From assembly GCF_003234185.1 (NCBI RefSeq), contig NZ_QKSM01000007.1:86795-150794 (forward strand): a stretch of 64,000 bases of DNA. The letters are read 5' to 3'. Position 1 is the first letter of the stretch. Each line of letters begins with the position of its first letter. The DNA comes from Curtobacterium sp. MCSS17_008. Lineage in GTDB: Bacteria; Actinomycetota; Actinomycetes; Actinomycetales; Microbacteriaceae. Under the pieces are notes generated by a model. That model was not told the DNA's origin. It searched no databases and saw only the letters and a program-made list of their open reading frames with translations. A program made the position numbers and the translations under genes. Positions 1 through 7,869 of this stretch are shown here, piece after piece.

Positions 1-368
1 AACCAGTACCGGACGGGGGTCCCGGCGAAGTCCTCCCAGTGCTCGGCGAGCCGTCGCCAGACCTCGCGGCCGGGAGGCGCGGGGTGCGTCCCCGACAGGT
101 CGACGCGACCCAGCGCCTCCAGTCCGACACCGTTCGCGTGCAGGAGTCGCAGGACGTAGTGGTCCGGCGTGACGAGGAGCGCCGCGGGGTCCGGGAACGG
201 CTGGTCGTCCGCGATGAGCGCCGCGTCGACGTGGCCGTGGGGGGAGATGATCGGTGCGTCCCGGACCGCTTCGTAGACGGTCCGGGCGACCGCGCGGGCG
301 CCGGGGTCGGCGGGGAGCAGCCGGTCGGGGTGCGGTGCCAGTGCGGTGGTCGTGGTGGTGGGGGTCAT
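1..368 (-). CDS. uxaC: glucuronate isomerase, N-terminal part (cut by window edge)
   Basis: Reading left from an ATG at 368, the frame stays open to the window edge (about 122 residues). It isomerises D-glucuronate to D-fructuronate (and galacturonate to tagaturonate), the first cytoplasmic step of hexuronate breakdown. The N-terminus has the family metal-binding motif HGH (His44, His46) in 'IISPHGHVDA', then 'LLVTPDHYVLRLLHANGV', both typical of UxaC. It starts 11 bp after the lacI stop, so the two form one transcript. UxuB and ManD, the next enzymes of the pathway, are in the diverging operon. The C-terminal part lies outside the window. Confidence 0.9.
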   Translation of the reverse strand, partial: MTPTTTTTALAPHPDRLLPADPGARAVARTVYEAVRDAPIISPHGHVDAALIADDQPFPDPAALLVTPDHYVLRLLHANGVGLEALGRVDLSGTHPAPPGREVWRRLAEHWEDFAGTPVRYW

Positions 369-379
369 CGTCGACTCCT

Positions 380-1420
380 TCAGGTGGGGCGGACCGGTGC
401 CGGTCCGGTGGACTCGCGGACGGTCAGGTGGGTGGGCAGTGCGACGGCACCGGACATCTGCTCGCCGGGCAGCTCGTCGGCGGGGATCGCGCCGAGTCGT
501 CCGAGCAGCATCCGGATCGCGACCCGGCCGGCCCGCTCGATGGGCGACGTCATGGTCGTGAGCGGTGGGTTGCAGAAGTCGGCACCGAAGATGTCGTCGC
601 AGCCCACGACGCTCATGTCCTCGGGGACGCGGACGCCCCGCTCCCGCAGCCGGGCGAGCATGCCGATCGCGATGAGGTCGTTGAACGCGATGCAGGCGGT
701 GGCGCCGGCGTGGACGGCGGCGTCCGCCGCGGCCGCGCCGGAGTCGACGAACGGCGCGTGCGGACCGATCCGGGCGACCCGCACGCCCAACCGCTTGGCG
801 ACCCGCACGAGTGCCCGCCACCGACGTTCGTTCGACCACGAGCTGTCGGGCCCGGCGACGTACAGCACGTCGCGGTGGCCGAGGGACACCAGGTGCTGCA
901 CGGCCTGCTCGACCCCGCCGGGCGTGTCGATGAGCACGGAGGGCACGCCGGTCGGTCGGCGGTTCACGACGACGAGCGGCGTGCGCTCGGCGAACCGGGC
1001 GATCTGCGTGTCGGACAGACGGGACGCCGTGAGCACCGCACCGTCGGCCTTCCCGGCGATGGCGCTGAGCGCGGCCATCTCGGCGTCGGCGGACTCCTCC
1101 GTGTCGACGAGCAGCTGGGTCCACCCCGCAGCGGCGAGCTGGTGCTGCGTGCCGCGGATGACGTCGAAGTAGAAGGGGTTCGTGATGTCCGACACCAGGA
1201 CGGCCACCGCGCGGGTCCGGCCGGACGTCAGCGCCCGCGCCTGCGAGTTCGGGACGTAGCCGAGCTCGCGGGCGGCCTGCTGGATGCGCTCCTGCGTCGC
1301 ACGGTTCACCCGGTCGGGCAGGGACAGCGCACGCGACACGGTCGAGGGTGCGACGCCGGTCGCGTCGGCGATGTCCCGGATCGTCACCCGCCGTGCGGCG
1401 TCGGTGCCTGCGCTGCTCAC
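380..1420 (-). CDS. LacI-family transcriptional regulator of the hexuronate locus
   Basis: 346 residues, full family length. The N-terminal helix-turn-helix (about 12-33, 'VTIRDIADATGVAPSTVSRAL') is classic LacI, followed by the hinge ('NSQARALTSGRTRAV') and a periplasmic-binding-protein-like effector domain. The GTG start at 1420 is chosen because the conserved HTH begins soon after it; TAGCTT at 1427-1432 (minus strand) ends 6 nt before it, with TTGCCA at 1451-1456 as a -35 box 18 bp further, suggesting a leaderless message. That -35 lies inside the palindrome at 1441-1476, so autorepression is likely. The regulator precedes uxaC and diverges from the transport operon; the inducer is presumably a hexuronate intermediate (inference). 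Confidence 0.92.
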   Translation of the reverse strand: MSSAGTDAARRVTIRDIADATGVAPSTVSRALSLPDRVNRATQERIQQAARELGYVPNSQARALTSGRTRAVAVLVSDITNPFYFDVIRGTQHQLAAAGWTQLLVDTEESADAEMAALSAIAGKADGAVLTASRLSDTQIARFAERTPLVVVNRRPTGVPSVLIDTPGGVEQAVQHLVSLGHRDVLYVAGPDSSWSNERRWRALVRVAKRLGVRVARIGPHAPFVDSGAAAADAAVHAGATACIAFNDLIAIGMLARLRERGVRVPEDMSVVGCDDIFGADFCNPPLTTMTSPIERAGRVAIRMLLGRLGAIPADELPGEQMSGAVALPTHLTVRESTGPAPVRPT

Positions 1421-1440
1421 GAGCCGAAGCTAGGCCGCAA

Positions 1441-1476
1441 TGGCAACAAGTGGCAACCGGTTGCCGGTTGTTGCCA
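1441..1476. promoter_or_regulatory. Nested palindromic operator between lacI and the transport operon
   Basis: A 36-bp imperfect palindrome centred at 1458/1459. The perfect core GGCAACCGGTTGCC (1452-1465) has the central CG usual for LacI-family sites, flanked by an outer pair TGGCAACAA (1441-1449) and TTGTTGCCA (1468-1476). TGGCAAC half-sites recur 10 bp apart, one helical turn, so two dimers could bind side by side. It covers the probable -35 of lacI. On the other strand TTGCCG (1461-1466) and GACAGT (1484-1489), 17 bp apart, may form the promoter of the binding-protein operon. Confidence 0.75.
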
Positions 1477-1564
1477 CGGACGGGACAGTGGGTGCCACGC
1501 CGGCAGCGCCGCCGACGTCCCGGGCAGTGTCGCCCGGTGGAGGTGTCGAGGAGGAACCCCCCGC

Positions 1565-2917
1565 ATGAGCACAGCAAGACGCAGGTCCCGCGTCCTGGTC
1601 GGTGCCGCCGTCGTCGCCGTCGCCGCCCTCTCGCTGCAGGGGTGCGCGATCGTGGACGGCAGCGGCGACGACCCGGACACCCTCCGCGTGATGATGGGCG
1701 CGGACACGACGTACCCGGAGGAACGCAAGCAGTGGCAGCAGGAGACCGCTGCCGAGTTCGAGCGGACGACGGGGGCGGACATCCAGTGGGAGACGTACTC
1801 CTCGCCGCAGGAGGAACTCACCGCCATCCAGACGAGCGTCATCTCCGGGCAGGGTCCCGACGTGTACGCGATCGGCACGACGTTCACCCCGACCGCCTAC
1901 GCCACCGGCGCCTTCGTCGAGCTGGGCAGCGAGGAGTGGGACGCGGTCGGCGGCAAGGACCAGTTCGCGCCGGCCTCCCTCGGCATCTCCGGCCCGAGCA
2001 CGTCCGAGCAGATCGGGATCCCGTTCGCCAGCCGGCCCTTCGTGATGGCCGTGAACACCGAGCTCCTCCAGCGCGCCGGTATCGACGAGCTGCCGACCAC
2101 GTGGGACGAGCTCACCGAGGACGCCCGGAGGACGACCGGTGACGGGACGTACGGCATGGCGGTCGCCTACGCCGACGGCTTCGATCCGTGGAAGTTCGTG
2201 TGGGGGATGGCGCAGAACGCCGGCAACACGATCGTCGACGGTGGGAAGGCGGAACTCGACGCCCCCGCGGTCGAGCAGGCGTACCGGACCTACTTCGACT
2301 GGGTGACGCAGGACGGCGTGGTCGACCCGGCCGCCATCGGCTGGAACAACGCCCAGGCCCTCGCACGGTTCGCCGACGGCAAGGCCGCCTTCTTCCCGAT
2401 GACGACGACGACCTCGCTCAACTCGCTCGAGGGCTCCGCCGTCGACGGGAAGTACGAGTACGCCCTGCTGCCCACCGTCCCGCCGGGCGCCACCGAGCGC
2501 CCCGCCGACGGCATCGAGGCGGCGAGCATCCTGTCCGGCGACAACCTCGTCGTCGCCGACTACGGGTCGAAGCAGGACCTGTCGTTCGAGTTCGTCAGGC
2601 AGGTGTCCTCGCCCGAGGCGCAGGAACGGTACTTCGAGCTGTTCGGGCAGCTGCCGACGAACACCACCGCGGCCGACCGGATCGCCGAGCAGAACCCGGA
2701 CCTCGCCCCGATCGTCCGCGCCGGCGAGCTGTCGAAGCCCACCGCCTTCACCGGCGCGTGGTCCGACGTGCAGCTCTCGCTCGTCGACGTCGTCGTGCAG
2801 TCGATCCCGTCGCTGAAGAGCGGCGAGGTCACCGACGACCAGCTCCGGGAACGCCTCGCCGCGGCGCAGCGGGACGCCCAGGCCACGCTCGACCGCCAGA
2901 AGAACGGAGGGCTGTGA
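1565..2917 (+). CDS. ABC sugar transporter, substrate-binding lipoprotein
   Basis: 450 residues. The N-terminus is a lipoprotein signal: basic residues, hydrophobic stretch, then lipobox LQGC with the modified Cys at position 27. The rest is an extracellular solute-binding protein of the family 1 type (CUT1 sugar systems), with typical stretches 'DVYAIGTTFTPTAYATGAF' and 'MAVNTELLQRAGI'. The ATG at 1565 has a strong ribosome site GAGGAGG at about 1547-1553. It heads the operon, overlaps the first permease by 1 nt (TGATG), and probably delivers a glucuronate-containing oligosaccharide or glycoside, judging by the enzymes downstream. Substrate identity is inference. Confidence 0.9.
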   Translation: MSTARRRSRVLVGAAVVAVAALSLQGCAIVDGSGDDPDTLRVMMGADTTYPEERKQWQQETAAEFERTTGADIQWETYSSPQEELTAIQTSVISGQGPDVYAIGTTFTPTAYATGAFVELGSEEWDAVGGKDQFAPASLGISGPSTSEQIGIPFASRPFVMAVNTELLQRAGIDELPTTWDELTEDARRTTGDGTYGMAVAYADGFDPWKFVWGMAQNAGNTIVDGGKAELDAPAVEQAYRTYFDWVTQDGVVDPAAIGWNNAQALARFADGKAAFFPMTTTTSLNSLEGSAVDGKYEYALLPTVPPGATERPADGIEAASILSGDNLVVADYGSKQDLSFEFVRQVSSPEAQERYFELFGQLPTNTTAADRIAEQNPDLAPIVRAGELSKPTAFTGAWSDVQLSLVDVVVQSIPSLKSGEVTDDQLRERLAAAQRDAQATLDRQKNGGL

Positions 2918-3945
2918 TGACCACCACGCAGACCCGGCCCCGCCAGGAGACCCCACGCGAGGTCCGACCGCACGGGAAGACCCCCCTGTACAAGCGCGAG
3001 CGTCCCCTCTGGATGCTCCTGCCCGGCGGCGTCCTCATGCTCGCCGTCATCGTCGTCCCGCTGCTCGTCGGCGTGTACATCGCGATGCTCGACCTCGACC
3101 AGTACACGCTCCGCCAGTGGTTCAGCGCCCCGTTCGTCGGCCTGACGAACTTCGTCGAGGCCTTCACGGACTCGCCACTGCTCCACTCGATCTGGATCTC
3201 GGTGTCCCTGTCGGTCCTCGTGACCGCCGTCACCGTGCCGATCGGCGTCGCCGCGGCGATCTCGACGCAGAACCGCTTCCCGGGGCGCGGACTCGTCCGG
3301 TCGATCTACCTCATCCCGTACGTGCTGCCCGCCTTCGTCGTGGGCACGTTCTTCCGCACGATGCTCCAGCCGCAGGGGGTCGTGAACACCGTCTTCGGCG
3401 CGGACGTCCTCTGGCTCAACGGCTCGGCGTCCTACTGGGCGCTCGCCGGCGTGATGATCTGGACGAGCTGGCCGTTCGTCTACCTGCTGTCCCTCGCCGG
3501 ACTGCAGGCGGTCGACAACGAGGTGCACGAGGCCGCGGCGCTCGACGGCGTGACGTGGTGGGCGAAGCTCCGGTACATCGTCTTCCCGTACCTCCGCGGC
3601 CCGCTCTCGCTCGCGGTGATCATCTCGATCCTGCACAACATCAACAACTTCACGTTGCCGTTCGTGCTCTTCGGGATCCCGCTGCCCTCGAGCGTCGAGG
3701 TGATGCCCGTCCTGACGTACATCGCGAGCTTCCAGTCGTTCCGGTTCGGCCTGTCCGCGGCCATGGCGATCTGCTCGCTCGTGATCGTCGCCGTCCCGCT
3801 GTTCGTCTACCTGCGAGCGGTCAAGCTCGACACCGGTGACGACGCCGGACCCACCCGCAAGCAACGCCGCGCGGACCGGGCGACGCTCGACACCGCGGCC
3901 CTGGCCGCCCCCGCCGCCGCCGACATCGAGGGAGCCCGCGCATGA
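2917..3945 (+). CDS. ABC sugar transporter permease 1 (MalF-like)
   Basis: 342 residues, an integral membrane protein with about six transmembrane segments. The cytoplasmic EAA loop 'EAAALDGVTWWAKLRYIVFP' contacts the ATPase in this family. The ATG at 2917 overlaps the stop of the binding-protein gene, with GGAGG a few bases upstream. The C-terminal tail (Ala-rich, basic) is low complexity. It pairs with the next permease, which starts inside its last codons. No ATP-binding subunit lies in the window, so the pair presumably uses a shared MsmK/MsiK-type ATPase, common in actinobacterial CUT1 systems (family knowledge). Confidence 0.9.
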   Translation: MTTTQTRPRQETPREVRPHGKTPLYKRERPLWMLLPGGVLMLAVIVVPLLVGVYIAMLDLDQYTLRQWFSAPFVGLTNFVEAFTDSPLLHSIWISVSLSVLVTAVTVPIGVAAAISTQNRFPGRGLVRSIYLIPYVLPAFVVGTFFRTMLQPQGVVNTVFGADVLWLNGSASYWALAGVMIWTSWPFVYLLSLAGLQAVDNEVHEAAALDGVTWWAKLRYIVFPYLRGPLSLAVIISILHNINNFTLPFVLFGIPLPSSVEVMPVLTYIASFQSFRFGLSAAMAICSLVIVAVPLFVYLRAVKLDTGDDAGPTRKQRRADRATLDTAALAAPAAADIEGARA

Positions 3946-4889
3946 GCGCCTTCACCCAGACCCGCACCCGTCCGACGTCGACGCTCACCGAGAGCATCAC
4001 CGCCGGCAGCGGGAAGCGGCCGAAGCGGCCCTACGACACCGACGTCACCCGGCTCCTGCCGCGCTGGCTGCTCGTCGTCGTGATCGCCGTGCTCATCGCC
4101 TTCATCGCCGCCCCGGTGCTCTACATCCTGTTCGGCTCCGTGAACTCCGACGTCGCGGTCGCCCGCGGCGAGTACTTCCCGTCCGAGTTCACCCTGTCGA
4201 ACTACGTCGCGATCTGGGACACCGTCGCACTCGGTCAGGGCCTGGTGAACTCGCTCCTCACGGCCGGTGCGGTCGCGGTCGCGAGCGCCGCGCTCGCCGT
4301 CTCCACCGCCTACGTGCTCGTCCGGTTCCGGTTCCTCGGCCGCCTGACGATCCTCCGCGGGCTCCTCGCCCTGCAGTCGATCCCCGGCACGCTCCTGCTC
4401 CTGCCCGTGTTCGTCGTGTTCTCGAACATCGCCAGCGCGACGGGCGTGCAGATCATCGGGACCCGCTGGGGCCTCTTCGTCACCTACCTGACGTTCGCCC
4501 TGCCGTTCTCGACCTGGGTCATGGTCACGTACCTGCGAGGTCTGCCGAAGGAGCTCGAGGAGGCCGCCCGCATCGACGGCGCGTCGAGTGGACGCATCCT
4601 GCGGAGCGTCGTCCTCCCGCTGTCGTGGCCCGGCATCGTCGTCTCGGCGATCTTCGCGTTCCTGCTCGGCTGGAACGACGTCCTGTTCAGCACGATCATG
4701 ACGACCCCGAACACGCGCACCGTCGCCGTGGTGCTGCAGGTGCTCGGCACGACGCAGGAGGGCGGCGCCGTGCCGATCTACGGCCAGATGATGGCCGCCT
4801 CGATCGTCTGCGCGGTGCCGGTCGTCGCGCTCTACCTCATCTTCCAGCGCTACCTGGTCGGCGGGCTGACCGCCGGTTCCGTCAAGTAG
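3942..4889 (+). CDS. ABC sugar transporter permease 2 (MalG-like)
   Basis: 315 residues, six predicted membrane segments, and the EAA motif 'EEAARIDGASSGRILRSVVLP' of MalG-type inner-membrane subunits. It overlaps the preceding permease by 4 nt (ATGA), so translation is coupled. It is the last transport gene; a stable hairpin (4907-4950) separates it from the catabolic genes, which may lower their expression relative to transport or stabilise the transporter part of the message (inference). Confidence 0.9.
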   Translation: MSAFTQTRTRPTSTLTESITAGSGKRPKRPYDTDVTRLLPRWLLVVVIAVLIAFIAAPVLYILFGSVNSDVAVARGEYFPSEFTLSNYVAIWDTVALGQGLVNSLLTAGAVAVASAALAVSTAYVLVRFRFLGRLTILRGLLALQSIPGTLLLLPVFVVFSNIASATGVQIIGTRWGLFVTYLTFALPFSTWVMVTYLRGLPKELEEAARIDGASSGRILRSVVLPLSWPGIVVSAIFAFLLGWNDVLFSTIMTTPNTRTVAVVLQVLGTTQEGGAVPIYGQMMAASIVCAVPVVALYLIFQRYLVGGLTAGSVK

Positions 4890-4906
4890 CCAACGCAACC
4901 AGACGA

Positions 4907-4950
4907 CGGACGGGAGGCACGTCGTGGCCCCGCCACGCGCCTCCCGTCCG
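4907..4950. repeat. GGACGGGAGGC-arm hairpin inside the hexuronate operon
   Basis: Arms 4907-4918 (CGGACGGGAGGC) and 4939-4950 pair over 12 bp; an inner stem CGTGGC (4923-4928) with GCCACG (4932-4937) closes over a three-base loop. No T-run follows, so it may be a processing or attenuating hairpin rather than a full terminator. It belongs to a family with copies at 12295, 28704, 40035 and 44638. Confidence 0.8.
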
Positions 4951-4967
4951 ACACAGGAAGGAACGCA

Positions 4968-5804
4968 ATGACCCAGCCAACGTGGGAGCTCTCCGGCTTC
5001 GGGGACGAGATCGACGCCGACCCGGCGGTCCAGGTCGCCGTGCTGCAGGCGCTCGGCGCCTCCGCGATCGAGGTCCGGAGCGCCTGGGGGACCAACGTCG
5101 TCGAGCTCGACGACGACCAGCTCGCCGCTCTCCACCGCCTGCTCGAGGAACGCGGGCAGACCGTCTCCGCGATCGCCTCGCCGATCGGGAAGGTCGTCGT
5201 CGACCAGCCCGTCGAGCACGAGGTCGAGCGGCTCGGCCGTGCAGTCGCGGCCGCGCACGCCCTCGGCACCACGAACATCCGGATCTTCTCGTTCTACGCC
5301 GACGGCCGCTCGCCGGACGAGGTCCGCGACGACGTGCTCGTCCGGATGCGCGCGCTCGCCGACCTCGCCGAGCGCGAGGGGGTGACGCTGCTGCACGAGA
5401 ACGAGAAGGACATCTACGGCGACGTCCCCTCCCGTGTGCTCGACATCGTCGAGTCGGTCGGCTCGTCCTCGCTGCGGCTGGCGTGGGACAACGCCAACTA
5501 CGTCCAGTGCGGCGTCCGGCCGTTCAGCGACGGGTGGGCGCAGCTCGCCCCGTACGTCGACTACCTGCAGGTCAAGGACGCCCTCGCCGCGGACTCGTCC
5601 GTCGTCCCGGCGGGGGAGGGCGACGGCGAACTGCTGGAGACGCTCACCGCCCTCCGCGACGCCGGGTACGCCGGGTACGCCTCGCTCGAACCGCACCTGG
5701 CCGACGTCAACAGCCTGGGCGGGTTCTCCGGGCCCGCCGCCTTCGGCCGCGCCGGCCGCGCCTTCCGTTCCCTCACCGACCAGATCGGAGTCACCCTGCG
5801 ATGA
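4968..5804 (+). CDS. Sugar phosphate isomerase/epimerase (xylose isomerase-like TIM barrel)
   Basis: 278 residues. The fold is suggested by 'SGFGDEIDADPAVQVAVLQALGASAIEVR' at the start and the metal-ligand motifs 'LLHENEKDIYGD' (Glu144) and 'LAWDNANYV' (Asp174). GGAAGGA precedes the ATG. Its stop overlaps the start of the Gfo/Idh gene by 4 nt. Members act on keto-sugars, inosose and related compounds; the exact substrate is not readable from sequence. With the adjacent oxidoreductase and second isomerase it may process a 3-keto or otherwise oxidised glycoside into a hexuronate (inference). Confidence 0.82.
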   Translation: MTQPTWELSGFGDEIDADPAVQVAVLQALGASAIEVRSAWGTNVVELDDDQLAALHRLLEERGQTVSAIASPIGKVVVDQPVEHEVERLGRAVAAAHALGTTNIRIFSFYADGRSPDEVRDDVLVRMRALADLAEREGVTLLHENEKDIYGDVPSRVLDIVESVGSSSLRLAWDNANYVQCGVRPFSDGWAQLAPYVDYLQVKDALAADSSVVPAGEGDGELLETLTALRDAGYAGYASLEPHLADVNSLGGFSGPAAFGRAGRAFRSLTDQIGVTLR

Positions 5805-7000
5805 CCACCCCACTGAAGCTGGCAGTCGTCGGCGCCGGCGTCATCGGACGCCACCACGCCCGCGTCGCCGTGCAGCACGACGACCTCGACGTCGTCGCGC
5901 TCGTCGACGCCGTCCCCGCAGCCGCCGCGAGCGCGGCCGACGAGGTCGAGGCGATGGGCGTCGCGCGACCGATCACCACCGAGACCATCGAGCAGGCGAT
6001 CGCCGCCACCGACGTCGACGTCGTCGCGATCTGCTCGCCCTCCGGCATGCACGTGCAGCTGGCCGAGGCGGCGCTCGTCGCGGGCAAGCACGTCGTCATC
6101 GAGAAGCCACTCGACACGACGATGCCGCGAGCACGGTCGATCGCGGCGCTCGCCGCCGCCGGACGCGAACGCGGGCTCGTCACGAGCGTCATCAGCCAGC
6201 ACCGCTTCGACCCGGCCTCGGTGGCCGTCGCCGGAGCCGCGCACGGCGGGGACTTCGGCACGGTGACCTCGGGCGTCGCGAGCGTCGCCTGGTACCGCTC
6301 GCAGGGCTACTACGACTCCGGGGACTGGCGCGGCACCTGGGTGCTCGACGGCGGCGGTGCGGTGATGAACCAGGGTGTGCACACCGTCGACCTGCTCGTC
6401 TGGGCGCTCGGTCGTCCCGAGGAGATCTCGGCGCAGGTCGGGCTCCTCGCCCACGACCGCATCGAGGTCGAGGACACCGCGGTCGCGACCGTCCGGTTCC
6501 GCGGCGGGGCGCTCGGCGTGATCCACTGCACGACGGCCGCGTACCCCGGGCTGTCGGCGCGCTACGCGGTCTACGGCACGCACGGCTCGGCGATCGTCGA
6601 CGACGACCGGCTCGCGTACTTCCACGTCGCGCCGGACACCGCGACGCTCGAGTCGGCGTCGACCACCGCGAACGCCACCGCGGTCGCCGACGCCGTCGAC
6701 CAGAAGGACGAGGTCGTGCCGCCCGAGCACGTCGTCGGCGGCCCGGCCGAGCCCGACCACTTCGCCGCTGGGCACGCGCGCCAGTACACCGACATCGTCG
6801 CCGCGATCCGCCAGGGCCGCGACCCGGGCGTGACGGTCGACGACGCCCTGGTGTCGCTCGCCACCGTCCGCGGCCTGTACGTCAGCGCGACGCTCGGGCA
6901 GCCCGTCCGGATCGACGACGTCATCGAGGGCGAGTACGACGACGTGGTGCCGGTCGTCGGCACCCGGTCCACCGCCACCGCAGAGGGAGTCGCCCGATGA
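5801..7000 (+). CDS. Gfo/Idh/MocA family NAD(P)-dependent oxidoreductase
   Basis: 399 residues. The N-terminal Rossmann fold has GAGVIG at 11-16, and the family signature EKP is at 101-103 ('HVVIEKPLD'). The catalytic-region motif 'GGGAVMNQGVHTVDLLVWALG' contains the usual His (His194). The enzyme should oxidise or reduce a sugar hydroxyl using a bound nicotinamide. It overlaps both neighbouring isomerase genes by 4 nt, so the three are translated as a unit. No residue indicates the substrate. Confidence 0.9.
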   Translation: MTTPLKLAVVGAGVIGRHHARVAVQHDDLDVVALVDAVPAAAASAADEVEAMGVARPITTETIEQAIAATDVDVVAICSPSGMHVQLAEAALVAGKHVVIEKPLDTTMPRARSIAALAAAGRERGLVTSVISQHRFDPASVAVAGAAHGGDFGTVTSGVASVAWYRSQGYYDSGDWRGTWVLDGGGAVMNQGVHTVDLLVWALGRPEEISAQVGLLAHDRIEVEDTAVATVRFRGGALGVIHCTTAAYPGLSARYAVYGTHGSAIVDDDRLAYFHVAPDTATLESASTTANATAVADAVDQKDEVVPPEHVVGGPAEPDHFAAGHARQYTDIVAAIRQGRDPGVTVDDALVSLATVRGLYVSATLGQPVRIDDVIEGEYDDVVPVVGTRSTATAEGVAR

Positions 7001-7869
7001 AGTTCTCCGTGTTCACCGCCTCCACCCCCGACTGGACCCCGTCCGAGGCCGCGACGACCCTGGCGGCGCAGGGCTGGGACGGCATCGAGTGGCGCGTCGT
7101 CGACGACCGCACCGAGGACGGCTCGTCCGGCTTCTGGGCCGGCAACCGCTCGACGTGGCAGTACACCGGCATCGAGGACCGGGTCGGCGAGATCGCCCGC
7201 ACCACCGACGCCGCGGGCCTGGAGTACTCGGGCATCGGCGGGTACCAGCCGGTGTCCGACCACGAGGGCGTCGAGACGATGCTCCGGGTGACGAGCGAAC
7301 TCGGCGCACGTCAGGTGCGTGTGACCATGCCCTGGTACCAGCGCGAGCGGGAGCGCACCCGCGCCACCTACGGCGAGCTCTTCGACCGCACGCGCGCCGA
7401 CCTCGAGTGGGCGGCGGCGCGCGCGGCCGACCTCGGCGTCAAGGCGCTCGTCGAGCTGCACCACATGACGATCACGCCGTCCGCGTCCGCGGCGCTCCGG
7501 CTCGTCGACGGCCTCGACCCCGAGCACGTCGGCGTGATCCACGACCTCGGCAACCTCGTGATCGAGGGGCAGGAGGACCACCTCGCCGCGTTCGAGCTCC
7601 TCGGGCCGTACCTCGCGCACGCCCACGTCAAGAACGCCCGCTGGGTCGACACCGGCGAGACGCGCGCCGACGGCAGCCGGATCTGGCGGAACGAGTGGGC
7701 GCCCCTCCGTGACGGCCAGGCCTCGGTGTCCGAGTACCTCGACGCCCTGCGCCAGCACGGCTACGACGGCTGGGTCACCATCGAGGACTTCTCGACCGAC
7801 CTGCCGCTCGCCGAGCGCACCGCCGACAACCTGGCGTACCTGCGCTCGCTCGTCCCGGTGGCGGCATGA
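6997..7869 (+). CDS. Second sugar phosphate isomerase/epimerase (xylose isomerase-like)
   Basis: 290 residues, TIM-barrel type. Candidate metal ligands are Glu153 ('ALVELHHMT'), 'VIHDLGNLV' (His182, Asp183), 'AHAHVKN' (His208/210) and a C-terminal 'VTIEDFST'. It is clearly diverged from the isomerase at 4968 and so not a recent duplicate. It overlaps the oxidoreductase by 4 nt and uxuB by 4 nt. Likely role: epimerisation or isomerisation of the oxidised sugar made by its neighbour (inference). Confidence 0.82.
   Translation: MKFSVFTASTPDWTPSEAATTLAAQGWDGIEWRVVDDRTEDGSSGFWAGNRSTWQYTGIEDRVGEIARTTDAAGLEYSGIGGYQPVSDHEGVETMLRVTSELGARQVRVTMPWYQRERERTRATYGELFDRTRADLEWAAARAADLGVKALVELHHMTITPSASAALRLVDGLDPEHVGVIHDLGNLVIEGQEDHLAAFELLGPYLAHAHVKNARWVDTGETRADGSRIWRNEWAPLRDGQASVSEYLDALRQHGYDGWVTIEDFSTDLPLAERTADNLAYLRSLVPVAA

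Noticed and set aside
2560..3864. Long open frames opposite transporter and enzyme genes
   Set aside because: Very high GC makes antisense frames stay open; they are rich in Arg, Asp, Gly and Val and show no family motif.
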